64,000 nt of DNA, taken from JAMDEO01 sp963775295 (lineage in GTDB: Bacteria > Actinomycetota > Thermoleophilia > RBG-16-64-13). The stretch covers positions 868,001 to 932,000 of the forward strand of contig CAVZIK010000006.1 of the NCBI GenBank assembly GCA_963775295.1. The letters are read 5' to 3'. The notes beneath the pieces are model-generated. The model was given only the letters and a program-made list of their open reading frames with translations, was not told the origin of the DNA and did not search any database. The position numbers were made by a program, and so were the translations under genes. Positions within the stretch are counted from its first letter, which is position 1, and the number at the start of each line of letters is the position of its first letter. Below, piece after piece: positions 43,784 to 52,484 of this stretch.

Positions 43784-45133
43784 ATGAGAAGCAAGAAGAT
43801 GCTGATCCTGAGTATGATCCTTCTGGTTCTGGGCCTCATGTCCATCGCGTTCGTTGCTGGCTGCGGCTCCAGCGCCGACGACACAACAACAAGCGTGGCC
43901 CCGGTAACTACGACCGCCGCCGGTACCGTGACCACCGGCTCTGGCACTGAGACCACGGTCGCCGGCTCCACTGATACAACCGTCGCCTTCAACGGCACGT
44001 TCGACGGACCCGACATCACGATCGGTGCCCTCGGTAGCATGACCGGCTCCAGTGCTATGAACGGGGCCGAGCAGATTTGGGCCCAGAAGCTGTCCGCTGA
44101 CGACATCAACGCCAAGGGTGGCATCCTGCTCAACGGCAAGCACAGCAAGATGGTGCTCAAGTTTGTTGACGACAAGAGTGACGCCACCGAGGGTGCCGCT
44201 GCCGTCGAGAAACTGATCAAGGTCGAAGGTCTCAAGCTCATCCTCAGCACCCAGGTGACCCCGATCAACCTCGCCGCCGCCATCGTGGCCGAGAAGTACC
44301 AGGCGCTCTACCAGCAGATCATTACCTGGACCAACGTCGCGCGTGAACAAAAATGGAAATTCTGCCCCGACCTGTTCTTTGCGCCGGGTGCTGGCGGCGT
44401 GGGCGAAGTTCCGTTCTTCATCGCCGACAAGATGTCTGCGACCGATCAGCCCAAGACCTGGGGCGTTCTTACCGAAGACAACGCCGATGGTCAGGGTCTG
44501 GGCGAAGGCGTCAAAGAGGTTGCCAAGAACCACCCGTACGCCAACATCGCGGTCTACCAGACCTACACTCCGGGCACCAAGGACTACTCCTCGGTCATCC
44601 TTAAGTTCAAACAGGCCAACTGCGACGCCATTGTGGTCCTCATCTCCGCTTCCGACGGGATCACCTTCGTCAAGCAGATGAAGGAAGCCAACTACGCACC
44701 GAAGCTGATGATGGGTTGGAAAGGCTTCTGGCCCACCGAGTTCATGCAGGGTCTGGGCGCGGATTCCGACTACATCCTTCATGACGGGTTCTGGTCTGAG
44801 GACGAAGGCTTCCCGTACGACAAGGAACTGGGCGCCGCCTACTCCGCCGCTAACGGCGGCAACACGTCCGTGAGCGTGGGCCTGCCCTACGCGCAGGTTC
44901 AGATCCTGGCCATGGCCATTGAGAGAGCCGGATCCACCGATCCCGCCGCGGTTCGCGACCAGATCTACGGCGGAACCTTCAAAGGCACCACCATGGGCGA
45001 TATCACCTATGACGCCGGCGGCGTTGCCGACATCTCCCCTCTGGGCCTGCAGTGGATAAACCAGAAACGCGTGATCATCTATCCGGGTCACGAGACCGAT
45101 CTTCAAATCTTCAAGCCCTGGGATCAACGCTAA
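43784..45133 (+). CDS. Branched-chain amino acid/amide-type substrate-binding lipoprotein
   Basis: A 449-aa periplasmic-binding-protein type 1 (LivJ/AmiC-like). The signal ends in the lipobox FVAGC (Cys27), followed by a Thr-rich linker (residues 33-66). The mature fold starts with DITIGALGSMTGSSAMNGAEQIW and has DDKSDATEGAAAVEKLI. Permease and ATPase genes are absent, so it is either an orphan feeding a distant transporter or a sensor component. The codon choice is very regular (GCC, ATC, CTC, AAG), suggesting high expression. AGGGGGA precedes the ATG and a strong terminator follows. Confidence 0.9.
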   Translation: MRSKKMLILSMILLVLGLMSIAFVAGCGSSADDTTTSVAPVTTTAAGTVTTGSGTETTVAGSTDTTVAFNGTFDGPDITIGALGSMTGSSAMNGAEQIWAQKLSADDINAKGGILLNGKHSKMVLKFVDDKSDATEGAAAVEKLIKVEGLKLILSTQVTPINLAAAIVAEKYQALYQQIITWTNVAREQKWKFCPDLFFAPGAGGVGEVPFFIADKMSATDQPKTWGVLTEDNADGQGLGEGVKEVAKNHPYANIAVYQTYTPGTKDYSSVILKFKQANCDAIVVLISASDGITFVKQMKEANYAPKLMMGWKGFWPTEFMQGLGADSDYILHDGFWSEDEGFPYDKELGAAYSAANGGNTSVSVGLPYAQVQILAMAIERAGSTDPAAVRDQIYGGTFKGTTMGDITYDAGGVADISPLGLQWINQKRVIIYPGHETDLQIFKPWDQR

Positions 45134-45203
45134 GAATCACTGCGTGAGATTTCGTTCAGCCGACTCGCTGACGGGCTCGACGGACTGACTGAGCAGCGAA
45201 GAC

Positions 45204-45235
45204 CCCCATCCCCTTCAAAACCGAAGGGGATGGGG
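45204..45235 (+). terminator. Rho-independent terminator of the binding-protein gene
   Basis: A 13-base-pair perfect stem (45204-45216 with 45223-45235), six-base loop and TTTCTCTT tail, 70 bases after the stop codon. The strongest intrinsic terminator in the window. Confidence 0.88.
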
Positions 45236-45275
45236 TTTCTCTTCCAATCCCGCGTGATGTGGTAGCTTTCCTAAT

Positions 45276-46247
45276 ATGACTCAAGAAACCCTTTTGGTTG
45301 TAGGACGGCTGAGAGACCGCCTTTTGGCTCGTCTCCGCGAATCCGTCCCCGATTTTGACCTGGCATTGGGCGTCGACCCGGCGGCCTTCGAGGCGGTGGC
45401 CCCCGACGCGACTGTTGTCCTCTCTTGGGGCGCGTCCCGCGATCAATTGCGCGAGGTCGTTCTCATGTGTCCCGAGGTTCGGTGGGTGCACATCATGAGC
45501 GCCGGACTGGACAGCGTGCTCTCCTCGGATTTGGTGGAGAGTCCCGCGGTGCTCACGAATGGGCGCGGAGTCTTCAGTCCGTCGCTTGGAGAATGGGTCG
45601 TCGGTGCCATCCTTTATTTTGCGAAGGATTTCCGCAGACTAATGCGGAGCCAAGCCGAGGGGCGCTGGGAACCGTTTGACGTGGTGGAGATCTCGGGCCA
45701 GACCGTGGGAATCGTCGGCTATGGCGATATCGGCCGGGCCGTGGCGACACGGGCCGGCGCCTTGGGGATGCGCGTACTCGGATTAACCCGGCGCGGACCT
45801 CTCCCCGACCATTCTGATCCTCTAGCCGAAGAGATCTTTGGTCCGGCCGATCGCATTCGAATGATCCAGCAATGCGACTATGTTGTGGTCACCGCTCCCC
45901 TGACACCGGATACCCGAGGCCTCGTCGGGGAAGCCGAACTCGCGGCCATGAAGCCGGATGCGGTCATTATCAACATAGGCCGGGGTCCTGTCATCCAGGA
46001 GGACGCTCTCGTTCGAGCCTTGTCGGAGGGGCGAGTCAAGGGGGCCGCGCTCGACGTCTTCGATACCGAGCCTTTGCCCGACGGACATCCCTTCTACTCC
46101 CTGGAAAATGTCCTGCTTTCTCCCCACTGCGCCGACCACACCTCGGTCTGGTTGGACAAGGCTATGGAGTTGTTCCTTGAGAATCTCGAGCGCTATCGCC
46201 GACGGGAACCGCTCGTGAATGTCGTCGAGAAGGGCCGGGGCTACTGA
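45276..46247 (+). CDS. D-isomer 2-hydroxyacid dehydrogenase
   Basis: A 323-aa NAD-dependent dehydrogenase interconverting a 2-keto acid and D-2-hydroxyacid. Seen: the NAD-binding GIVGYGDIGRAVA, the catalytic arginine in INIGRGPVI, the glutamate in DVFDTEPLP, and the histidine in LSPHCADHT. The substrate (glyoxylate, hydroxypyruvate or another) cannot be told. No ribosome site is present; TAGCTT seven bases before the ATG suggests a leaderless message. Confidence 0.9.
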   Translation: MTQETLLVVGRLRDRLLARLRESVPDFDLALGVDPAAFEAVAPDATVVLSWGASRDQLREVVLMCPEVRWVHIMSAGLDSVLSSDLVESPAVLTNGRGVFSPSLGEWVVGAILYFAKDFRRLMRSQAEGRWEPFDVVEISGQTVGIVGYGDIGRAVATRAGALGMRVLGLTRRGPLPDHSDPLAEEIFGPADRIRMIQQCDYVVVTAPLTPDTRGLVGEAELAAMKPDAVIINIGRGPVIQEDALVRALSEGRVKGAALDVFDTEPLPDGHPFYSLENVLLSPHCADHTSVWLDKAMELFLENLERYRRREPLVNVVEKGRGY

Positions 46248-46248
46248 T

Positions 46249-46974
46249 CTACTTTCCGACGAGGGTCTTGGCGACGCTTGCCACGATCTCGGAGGGAATA
46301 ATGAAGGCGATGTTTTCTGCTCCGGTGGTCTGAGGCGAGAAGTATCCTTCCGGCATCCCCACGAAATGCCCGGACTCATCGAAACAGCCGCCTCCGGAGT
46401 TGCCCTGGCTGATGGGTGCATCAATCTGGGTGAGGCCGGTGAGAGGGGCTTTTCCCGATCCTCTGTCGAGGCTGCGATCCAGTCCGCTGATGATACCCAA
46501 GCTGACAGTGTTGCGGAAGTCGAGGGGGCTGCCGATCACAGTCGCCCACTCCCCTAGCTTCACGTCGCCTTGCGGGGCGAACACCACGGGAGAGAGGCCG
46601 GTCTTGTCCACCTTGATGGCCGCGACATCACGAGTTTCGTTCAGACCCACAATCGTAGCTGGGACCGTCTCGCCCGAACTGAAGGTGACTTGGACCTTCT
46701 GCCCTGACGTCACCAGCCCCTCCAATGTGATGACGTGGGCATTGGTGAGGATGTAGCCATCCTCGGAGTAGACGATGCCGGAGCCGACTCCAGTGCCGGT
46801 TATGGTCCCGGTGACTTGAACGGTGACGTTAACCACGCTGCTGTAGACCGATTCGATGACTTGCTGTGCCGGGCTCGACTCGTCGGTTGAACTGCCGCCG
46901 CAGGACGCAAGGGCGATGGACGCGAGCGCGAGGACCGTGCAGCAGGCCAAGATCCGGCCGAAATGTGACCTCAC
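46249..46974 (-). CDS. HtrA-like trypsin-type serine protease, lipoprotein, no PDZ domain
   Basis: A 241-aa extracytoplasmic protease. The signal ends in a lipobox-like IALASC (Cys25). The catalytic triad is visible: His80 in LTNAHV, Asp116 in TRDVAAIKV, Ser193 in QGNSGGGC. The PDZ domain of HtrA/DegQ is missing, so the protein is about half the usual length. GTG start with GAAGGAG five bases upstream. It converges with the dehydrogenase gene, one base between stops. Likely quality control or processing at the outer face of the membrane. Confidence 0.88.
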   Translation of the reverse strand: MRSHFGRILACCTVLALASIALASCGGSSTDESSPAQQVIESVYSSVVNVTVQVTGTITGTGVGSGIVYSEDGYILTNAHVITLEGLVTSGQKVQVTFSSGETVPATIVGLNETRDVAAIKVDKTGLSPVVFAPQGDVKLGEWATVIGSPLDFRNTVSLGIISGLDRSLDRGSGKAPLTGLTQIDAPISQGNSGGGCFDESGHFVGMPEGYFSPQTTGAENIAFIIPSEIVASVAKTLVGK

Positions 46975-47381
46975 TGTTGCTCCTTCGGTAGAGGACTCAA
47001 GCGACGCTGGTCTATGTACCCCTGTTACGTCGCTTGAATCACCTCGGATGCTCGAGTCCGCTTTGATGCCTCAGGACAATAGGTGGGTCACGATGGCACA
47101 GGGTCTCGTTCCGGTATCACGGTCGTTGTTTGCACTCGGGTCCCGGCCGGTCCTTTCTGTACGCTGGTTCAACGGAGGCGGGGAGTGCATCGCCCAGAGC
47201 CGCGGCAATACCCGTACGAGACCCCCCGGCAAGTTACATCCTTTCGCATTGCCGAATACGACGGTCTCCTGGATAATCTCGTAGACTTCGCCCTCAATTG
47301 GATCCTGACGTGTTCCTCGAGGCGGTGCGAAGTCACCCAACTTTGGTATGAGCGAGGGACGAAGAAAGGCTAAGGCGGCAA
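46975..47381. other. 407-base intergenic region with one inverted repeat
   Basis: Contains a perfect 10-base inverted repeat TCAAGCGACG / CGTCGCTTGA (46997-47006 and 47028-47037), 20-60 bases upstream of the protease start, a possible operator or leader hairpin. Several short frames on both strands have no ribosome site or recognisable similarity. Confidence 0.4.
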
Positions 47382-47753
47382 ATGCGACCATGGTGGCATC
47401 GGATGGGCGGGTCGGCGCGAGGCGGACACACAAACGTGGACGTGCGCACGGCTTACGATAAGATCAAGGCCGACAAGCGTGCGCAACTCGTGGACGTGCG
47501 CGAACCGAGTGAGTGGGTTGCAACCGGCGTTCCCCGGGGAGCGGTGTTGATCCCCCTGGGACAGGTTGAGCGACGTGCCCCCACGGAGCTTGCTCCGGAC
47601 CGCCCGGTCTACGTTCTCTGCAACAGCGGCAACCGCAGCCGAAGGGCCGCCGACATTCTGGTCCGGCTTGGCTTCGCCGAAGTGTATAACGTCAGCGGAG
47701 GCATCCGAGCCTGGCTTCAGGCGGGCCTACCGGTGAAAGCCCACAAGTCCTGA
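47382..47753 (+). CDS. Rhodanese-domain sulfurtransferase
   Basis: A single rhodanese domain of about 105-123 aa. Seen: AQLVDVREPSEWVATGVPRGAVLIPLG and the active-site loop VLCNSGNRSRRAA with Cys80. It may transfer sulfane sulfur to a thiol acceptor. ATG at 47382 has AAGG seven bases upstream; GTG at 47436 behind GAGGCGG begins right at the domain and is an equally good start. Confidence 0.88.
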   Translation: MRPWWHRMGGSARGGHTNVDVRTAYDKIKADKRAQLVDVREPSEWVATGVPRGAVLIPLGQVERRAPTELAPDRPVYVLCNSGNRSRRAADILVRLGFAEVYNVSGGIRAWLQAGLPVKAHKS

Positions 47754-48284
47754 TCAGACGGCGACGTGCTTGCGGCCGCCTTGGTGCGCGCCTCCATGCG
47801 ACCAGCCGCACTCTTCGGGAGAGGGCACGGGTTCGTCGACCATGACTAGAAAGAAGTACGCTGTGGAATCGCCCATGAAACCGAAATCGTGCTTCAGGTT
47901 CGCGATAGTCTCCTTGTAGTCTCCACGCGCGTGCAGGTAGCCGACGAAGCCGCCGGGTGCCTTGTCCAGTTCGAGCATCTTGGCGGCATTCTCGACGGTA
48001 GCTTCGATCTTGCGCCGGTTCCTGATTACCCGGGTGTCGCTTGCCAGCCTGTCGACGTCGGCGGGAGTCAGGGCGGCGACTCTTCCTACGTCGAAGCCGC
48101 TGAAGGCTTCCCGAATGCCGTCCCATTTGGCCTCGACGACCTTCCAGCTGATGCCGGCCGTGAATATCGACCTGACCATCGCTTCCAGATAACCCGACAA
48201 AGCGGTGGGTTTGTTGCCGCGCCAGTCCTGCATGTCTTGCCTCCTCGGACTGTACCGCTGATGCGGTTCTTGTTTGTTCGCCAT
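47754..48284 (-). CDS. DNA-3-methyladenine glycosylase I family protein
   Basis: A 176-aa base-excision-repair glycosylase related to Tag. Seen: YLEAMVRSIFTAGISWKVVEAKWDGIREAF and FDVGRVAALTPADVDRLASDTRVIRNRRKIEATVENA, which match the helical Tag core, including the conserved tryptophan region. The N-terminal zinc cysteine and histidine of the E. coli enzyme are absent, as in a common subfamily. AAGGGAAG precedes the ATG. Converges with the rhodanese gene. Confidence 0.82.
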   Translation of the reverse strand: MANKQEPHQRYSPRRQDMQDWRGNKPTALSGYLEAMVRSIFTAGISWKVVEAKWDGIREAFSGFDVGRVAALTPADVDRLASDTRVIRNRRKIEATVENAAKMLELDKAPGGFVGYLHARGDYKETIANLKHDFGFMGDSTAYFFLVMVDEPVPSPEECGWSHGGAHQGGRKHVAV

Positions 48285-48351
48285 CTTCCCTTTTGGGGCC
48301 GTTTCACTAACCTCTCGCGTTTGTCGGGATGCCTCCTAGGGGAGAATTCCG

Positions 48352-49077
48352 ATGAATCCTCGCAGATACGGCGCGGTTGGAGGGACTTTGGAACGTTTGA
48401 CCGATCGTCGGGCGGCGGGACTCGTGCTGGCCGACAAGCTCATGGGATACGCCGGGCGCGACGGTATTGTCGTTCTCGGGCTTCCGCGTGGTGGAGTCGT
48501 GGTGGCTTTCGAGGTCGCCAAAGGGCTGAATGCGCCACTGGACATCTTCCTCGTCCGCAAGCTGGGAGCGCCTGGCCAGGAGGAACTCGCTATGGGGGCC
48601 ATCGCCAGCGGCGGAATCCGAGTACTAAACGAGGACGTGGTGGACGCCTTTGGGCTGAGCGAACATGAGATCGCGGCCGTCACCGCGCGAGAGCAGACAG
48701 AGTTGGAGCGTCGGGAGAGGGTATATCGTGGCAGTTCCACGCCGCTCGAATTGGCGGGAAAAACCGTCATCGTCGTCGACGACGGGCTCGCAACCGGCGC
48801 CAGCATGCAGACTGCGCTGCGCTCGATTAGGCTTCACGGGCCGGAGCGCCTTGTTCTCGCCGTTCCTGTCGCACCGAGTTCGACGTGCCGGACAATCGCT
48901 CGGGACGTCGACGAGGCCGTATGTTTGATGACCCCGGAGCCGTTCTACTCCATTGGCCAGTGGTATGCGGACTTCTCACAGACCTCTGACGAGGAGGTTG
49001 TGGAACTGCTCCAAGAAGCGGCCCATTTCGGCTCGGCGGGTTCGGCGCGGAGCGGGGAAGGGGACCGCCTTTCATGA
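48352..49077 (+). CDS. Phosphoribosyltransferase-domain protein
   Basis: A 241-aa protein with the PRPP-binding loop VIVVDDGLATGASM near residue 140 and VLGLPRGGVVVAFEVAKGL near residue 42. It belongs to the group often fused to or adjacent to a dienelactone-hydrolase-like domain, exactly as found here. Its real reaction is unknown; nucleobase salvage is not shown. AGGGGAG lies upstream, and the stop overlaps the next start (ATGA). Confidence 0.88.
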   Translation: MNPRRYGAVGGTLERLTDRRAAGLVLADKLMGYAGRDGIVVLGLPRGGVVVAFEVAKGLNAPLDIFLVRKLGAPGQEELAMGAIASGGIRVLNEDVVDAFGLSEHEIAAVTAREQTELERRERVYRGSSTPLELAGKTVIVVDDGLATGASMQTALRSIRLHGPERLVLAVPVAPSSTCRTIARDVDEAVCLMTPEPFYSIGQWYADFSQTSDEEVVELLQEAAHFGSAGSARSGEGDRLS

Positions 49078-49754
49078 AGGACCGAAGTCAGCCCCCCGAG
49101 CAAGAGATTCAGATAGCCTTGGGTCAGGCGATTCTCAAGGGCACTCTCGCCACAGTGGCGGAATCACCGGGGTTGGTGCTTTTTGTGCACGGCAGTGGTA
49201 GCAGCCGCTTCAGCTCTCGCAACCGTAGGGTCGCCCGCGATCTTCAGCTGGCCGGAATGTCGACATTGTTGTTCGATCTTCTGTCCGCGGAAGAGGAGCA
49301 GGTGGACCAGTTCACCGGCGAACTGCGGTTCGACATCGCCCTGCTGGCCGGTAGAGTGATCGATGTCTCCACGTGGCTCGCCCATAACCCTGGGACGAGC
49401 GGGCTACCCTTGGGCTACTTCGGCGCAAGCACAGGTGCCGCGGCCGCTCTAGAGGCCGCCGCGTATTTCGCGGATCGGCCCGACTTCATCAGGGCGGTGG
49501 TCTCGCGGGGCGGAAGACCGGATCTCGCCTTACACGCTCTCGGGTTGGTGGTTGCACCGACGCTCCTCATTGTCGGAGGCGACGACACCGTGGTCATCGA
49601 GATGAACAAAGGAGCGTTCGAGCGCCTCACGGTCGCCAAGGATCTGAAGATCGTCCCCGGCGCCACGCACCTTTTCGAGGAGCCAGGGGCCTTGGAGGAA
49701 GTATCGCGTTTGGCCACGGAATGGTTCCGACGCTACTTGATGCCGGGGGAATGA
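49074..49754 (+). CDS. Alpha/beta hydrolase (dienelactone-hydrolase-like), partner of the phosphoribosyltransferase
   Basis: A 226-aa hydrolase. Seen: the nucleophile elbow YFGASTGAAAA, the acid in VGGDDTVVIE and the histidine in PGATHLFEEPGAL, plus an oxyanion loop VHGSGSSRFSSRN. It overlaps the phosphoribosyltransferase gene by four bases; in other bacteria the two occur as one polypeptide, so they likely act together. Substrate unknown. Confidence 0.88.
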   Translation: MKDRSQPPEQEIQIALGQAILKGTLATVAESPGLVLFVHGSGSSRFSSRNRRVARDLQLAGMSTLLFDLLSAEEEQVDQFTGELRFDIALLAGRVIDVSTWLAHNPGTSGLPLGYFGASTGAAAALEAAAYFADRPDFIRAVVSRGGRPDLALHALGLVVAPTLLIVGGDDTVVIEMNKGAFERLTVAKDLKIVPGATHLFEEPGALEEVSRLATEWFRRYLMPGE

Positions 49755-49890
49755 GACCGCTCGACGAATCTGCGGCACCCCGTAGCGCGGAGCCCGGCAG
49801 GCCCGCAGTCCACCGGCCTAGGACAGGAGCAAGTTCGGACGTTTCACCTTTTGTGAAGACAATCCTTGGACCGGCGCCTACAATGTGGTC

Positions 49891-50358
49891 ATGGAAGCCT
49901 GTCGGATATTTCCTGCCGTAGACGCCGATGCACGGGACATCCTCGCCATACAGCGACTGGCCTGGGAGCGGGAGGCTCGTCGTTATCAGGATTGGACGAT
50001 ACCGCCCCTCACCCAGACGCTGGAGGAGTTGCGCGCCGACATCCGGGAGATGGTCGTTCTGAAGGCCATTTCGGGTCGGCGGATCGTCGGGTCTGTGAGG
50101 GCAAAACAGGTAGGTCAAACCTGCGCGGTCGGCCGGCTCATGGTCCACCCGGACCAGCAGCGGCGGGGCATCGGCACACAGCTGATGTACGAACTCGAGA
50201 CATATTTTCCAACCGCCGTTCGCTTTGAGTTGTTCACCGGCAAGAAGAGCGTCGTGCAGCTTCGGCTTTATGCCGGCCTCGGCTATCGAAGCATTCGAGA
50301 GGAGACGTTCTCGCCACTCATCACGCTCGTCTTCATGGAAAAGCGCATCGGGATGTGA
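49891..50358 (+). CDS. GNAT-family N-acetyltransferase
   Basis: A 155-aa acetyltransferase with the acetyl-CoA loop VHPDQQRRGIGTQLM and the C-terminal LYAGLGYRSIREE. Substrate not predictable. No ribosome site is present; TACAAT (49879-49884) ends six bases before the ATG, so the transcript is probably leaderless. Confidence 0.88.
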   Translation: MEACRIFPAVDADARDILAIQRLAWEREARRYQDWTIPPLTQTLEELRADIREMVVLKAISGRRIVGSVRAKQVGQTCAVGRLMVHPDQQRRGIGTQLMYELETYFPTAVRFELFTGKKSVVQLRLYAGLGYRSIREETFSPLITLVFMEKRIGM

Positions 50359-50503
50359 AGCGCCAACGGGGGCTTGGCGGGTAAATCAGCGGACGGCTGG
50401 CCCGGGACGTTGAGTTCAAGAAGAGTGACCAAGCTTAGGACAGGTGGATCGACGCCCGACGCTCCCGCGGACGAGGCGCAGGGGGCACCGGGCACTTGAA
50501 GCT

Positions 50504-50881
50504 TCAATAGAGTCGTTCCGCTCCGCTGTAGATCTCGTCGACTTTGAGGGCCGCGGCGCCGTGACCCGGTTTGCCAGGAAGATTCCAGCACTTCATGTCC
50601 TCAAAGATTGCCCCCTCGGTATGGTACACAAAGCTCCCTTTGAGTTGGTACTGTGTGCCCTCCTTCGCGCGAAAAAGGAGGGCCCCTCTCGATCCGGCCA
50701 AAATGTTGGCTCGCGTCTTGTGGAAGAAGTTATCCGCTATAACGATCTCGTCTTCACCGAACAAGCTTACGCAAGTCACGTAAATGACGTTGGGGGTCCC
50801 GTTTTCTCCAACCGTGGCTAGGATCGAGGGACTTTCTTTGTCATCCCACGCTTGGCGGACCTTTTCGGGGAGGAGTGTCAT
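50504..50881 (-). CDS. Pyridoxamine-5'-phosphate-oxidase-fold flavin-binding protein
   Basis: A 125-aa split-barrel protein. Seen: KESPSILATVGENGTPNVIYVTCV at the N-terminal half and ANILAGSRGALLFRAKEGTQYQLKGS. It probably binds FMN or F420-like cofactor and reduces an unknown compound. Start at 50881 chosen for the GGAAGGGAA site; the frame open to 50944 lacks similarity. Confidence 0.82.
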   Translation of the reverse strand: MTLLPEKVRQAWDDKESPSILATVGENGTPNVIYVTCVSLFGEDEIVIADNFFHKTRANILAGSRGALLFRAKEGTQYQLKGSFVYHTEGAIFEDMKCWNLPGKPGHGAAALKVDEIYSGAERLY

Positions 50882-50965
50882 GGTATTCGTTCCCTTCCTT
50901 GCCGTAGTTGACGCTAGGATTGTACGCGAGAAGCTTCCCGGCATGCTTTGAGTCGTCCCACCACA

Positions 50966-52255
50966 TTAACCCGTAGATTCCCCCGTCCCAGCTGGGAGCG
51001 GCGTCGGCGAAGCGGCCACCGGGGCAACCGCCGAGCGAATCTGGGGTCCGTCATGTTCTGTATACGGCGCCCCGTCCACGCCGATCTCGCCCGGATGACG
51101 GTCTCTCGGCAAAACCAGGAACGCCGCCAACCCCAGGCAAACCAAGACAACCCCGAAAGCAAGATAGAAGCGATTGAACCCGAGACCCACGATCAGCCGT
51201 CCGCCCAGCAGGGTTCCCATCGCACCGCCGACCATGAAGGAAAAGGCGACGAGCGACATGGCCGTCCCTCTGGCCTTCGGCGCGAACTGCGTCGCCGTGG
51301 TGAGCAGAGAAGAGTGCGCAAACATGAATCCAAGCCCCATGAGAAGAAGAGCGGCGGCGGTGAGTACCAGCTGCCCAGGGGCCAAGAACACCATAAGATC
51401 GGCGGCCGCAGCCAAGGTCAGCCCCGCCGCAACCAATAGCCGTCTTTCCACGCGCTTGGCCAGGGGACCAGCTGCACGACTTCCGACAATCACTCCCAGG
51501 CCAAAGACGGCCATCAGAAGGCCTATCCCAAGGTTGTTCAGTCCCAGTGCGCGCGTGGCCTCGGTGCCCATGTACGAGAAAGAGCCGAGAACGAGCACCC
51601 CCTCGATCAGGGTTACAAGATAGGTCTTGATGCTGCTTCCGTGGCTCAACAAGCGCCCGTACGGTCTCAGGAACTCGCTATGGGGATCGCCCGTCAACGC
51701 AGACCCGAAGCGCCGTATGGAGAACAGCACCAAAACTGTGATCACGGCCGAAGCGGCGCCATAGGCCCAGAAGACCCCGCGCCAACTCGAAACATACGCG
51801 ATCGCTCCTCCTATTGTCATCGAGGCGGCTTGACCAAGAAACGCGACGCCCATGAAGGTGGCTATCGCCTGCTGACGCTGTTCCATGGGCACTAGGTCCC
51901 CAACAACCGCCAGCCCCACCGGTAGGGTGGCGGCCGCAAAGGCGCCGGTCAGTGCTCGGTATGCAGTCAGATCCGCCAATCCAAATCCAAAACCGCAGAG
52001 AGTGGTTGCCAGCGTGAACAGGACAAGGCTGATGCCGATGATCTTGAGCTTCCCAAAGCGGTCGGCGAGCGGTCCGTAGACCAGTTGGAAAAGTCCGAAG
52101 GGCAGCATGTAGGCGGAGATGAGGATGCCGGCTCTGACCGGGTCGACTCCGAACGAGTTCGAAATAGTCGGGAGAAGGGGGGAAACCACCCAATTGTCGG
52201 CCATGACGATGAACCCGGCCACGCCCAGAACGATGATGAGATGCTTAGTCTTCAC
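50966..52255 (-). CDS. MFS exporter (DHA1-like), under the arsenic-island operator
   Basis: A 429-aa, twelve-helix major facilitator. Seen: QLVYGPLADRFGKLKIIG (motif A between helices 2 and 3), YRALTGAFAAATLPVGLAVVGDLVP, and a long polar C-terminal tail. GTG start behind AAAGGCGGG. Its promoter (52333-52361) carries the same operator element as the radical SAM and DGC/lipoyl promoters. Drug/metabolite exporter by family; export of a methylated or thiolated arsenical is inference from the shared site only. Confidence 0.9.
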   Translation of the reverse strand: MKTKHLIIVLGVAGFIVMADNWVVSPLLPTISNSFGVDPVRAGILISAYMLPFGLFQLVYGPLADRFGKLKIIGISLVLFTLATTLCGFGFGLADLTAYRALTGAFAAATLPVGLAVVGDLVPMEQRQQAIATFMGVAFLGQAASMTIGGAIAYVSSWRGVFWAYGAASAVITVLVLFSIRRFGSALTGDPHSEFLRPYGRLLSHGSSIKTYLVTLIEGVLVLGSFSYMGTEATRALGLNNLGIGLLMAVFGLGVIVGSRAAGPLAKRVERRLLVAAGLTLAAAADLMVFLAPGQLVLTAAALLLMGLGFMFAHSSLLTTATQFAPKARGTAMSLVAFSFMVGGAMGTLLGGRLIVGLGFNRFYLAFGVVLVCLGLAAFLVLPRDRHPGEIGVDGAPYTEHDGPQIRSAVAPVAASPTPLPAGTGESTG

Positions 52256-52332
52256 GCCCGCCTTTCTGCTGGCTCCGAGGGTAGCGGTTGTTCGCGTTGG
52301 GTCCTCGCAGTGGTATACCCCCGACCGTATCT

Positions 52333-52361
52333 ACTATACTCGTCTATGCGCTTATACGCAA
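52333..52361 (-). promoter_or_regulatory. MFS promoter with GCGTATAAGCGC operator
   Basis: On the minus strand: -35 TTGCGT (52361-52356), 17-base spacer, -10 TATAGT (52338-52333), start of transcription near 52326 and a 70-base leader. GCGTATAAGCGC (52359-52348) begins at the third base of the -35, the same geometry as at the radical SAM promoter. Confidence 0.68.
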
Positions 52362-52401
52362 GCGTAGGCCATGGCACTTTGCAGCCCGGTTGTCAAAAAG
52401 G

Positions 52402-52441
52402 CTTGGCCAAGAGCAATCCGGGAGGTTTGCCCTTGGCCAAG
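52402..52441. repeat. Two identical 10-base palindromes, 30 bases apart
   Basis: CTTGGCCAAG occurs at 52402-52411 and 52432-52441. Each is a perfect palindrome and the distance is exactly 30 bases (about three helical turns). They lie between the nitroreductase 3' end and the MFS promoter. They could be a two-site operator, or pair with each other as an RNA hairpin after the nitroreductase gene. Confidence 0.6.
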
Positions 52442-52484
52442 ATTAGGCTTGTTCCGCAGGCGGCATGCTGGGAAGAGGCTGTCG

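Noticed and set aside
43748..45127. Long open frame (459 codons) on the minus strand across the binding-protein gene
   Set aside because: It is the exact antisense of a well-supported gene with strongly biased GC3 codons, which leaves the opposite frame open. No ribosome site or domain.
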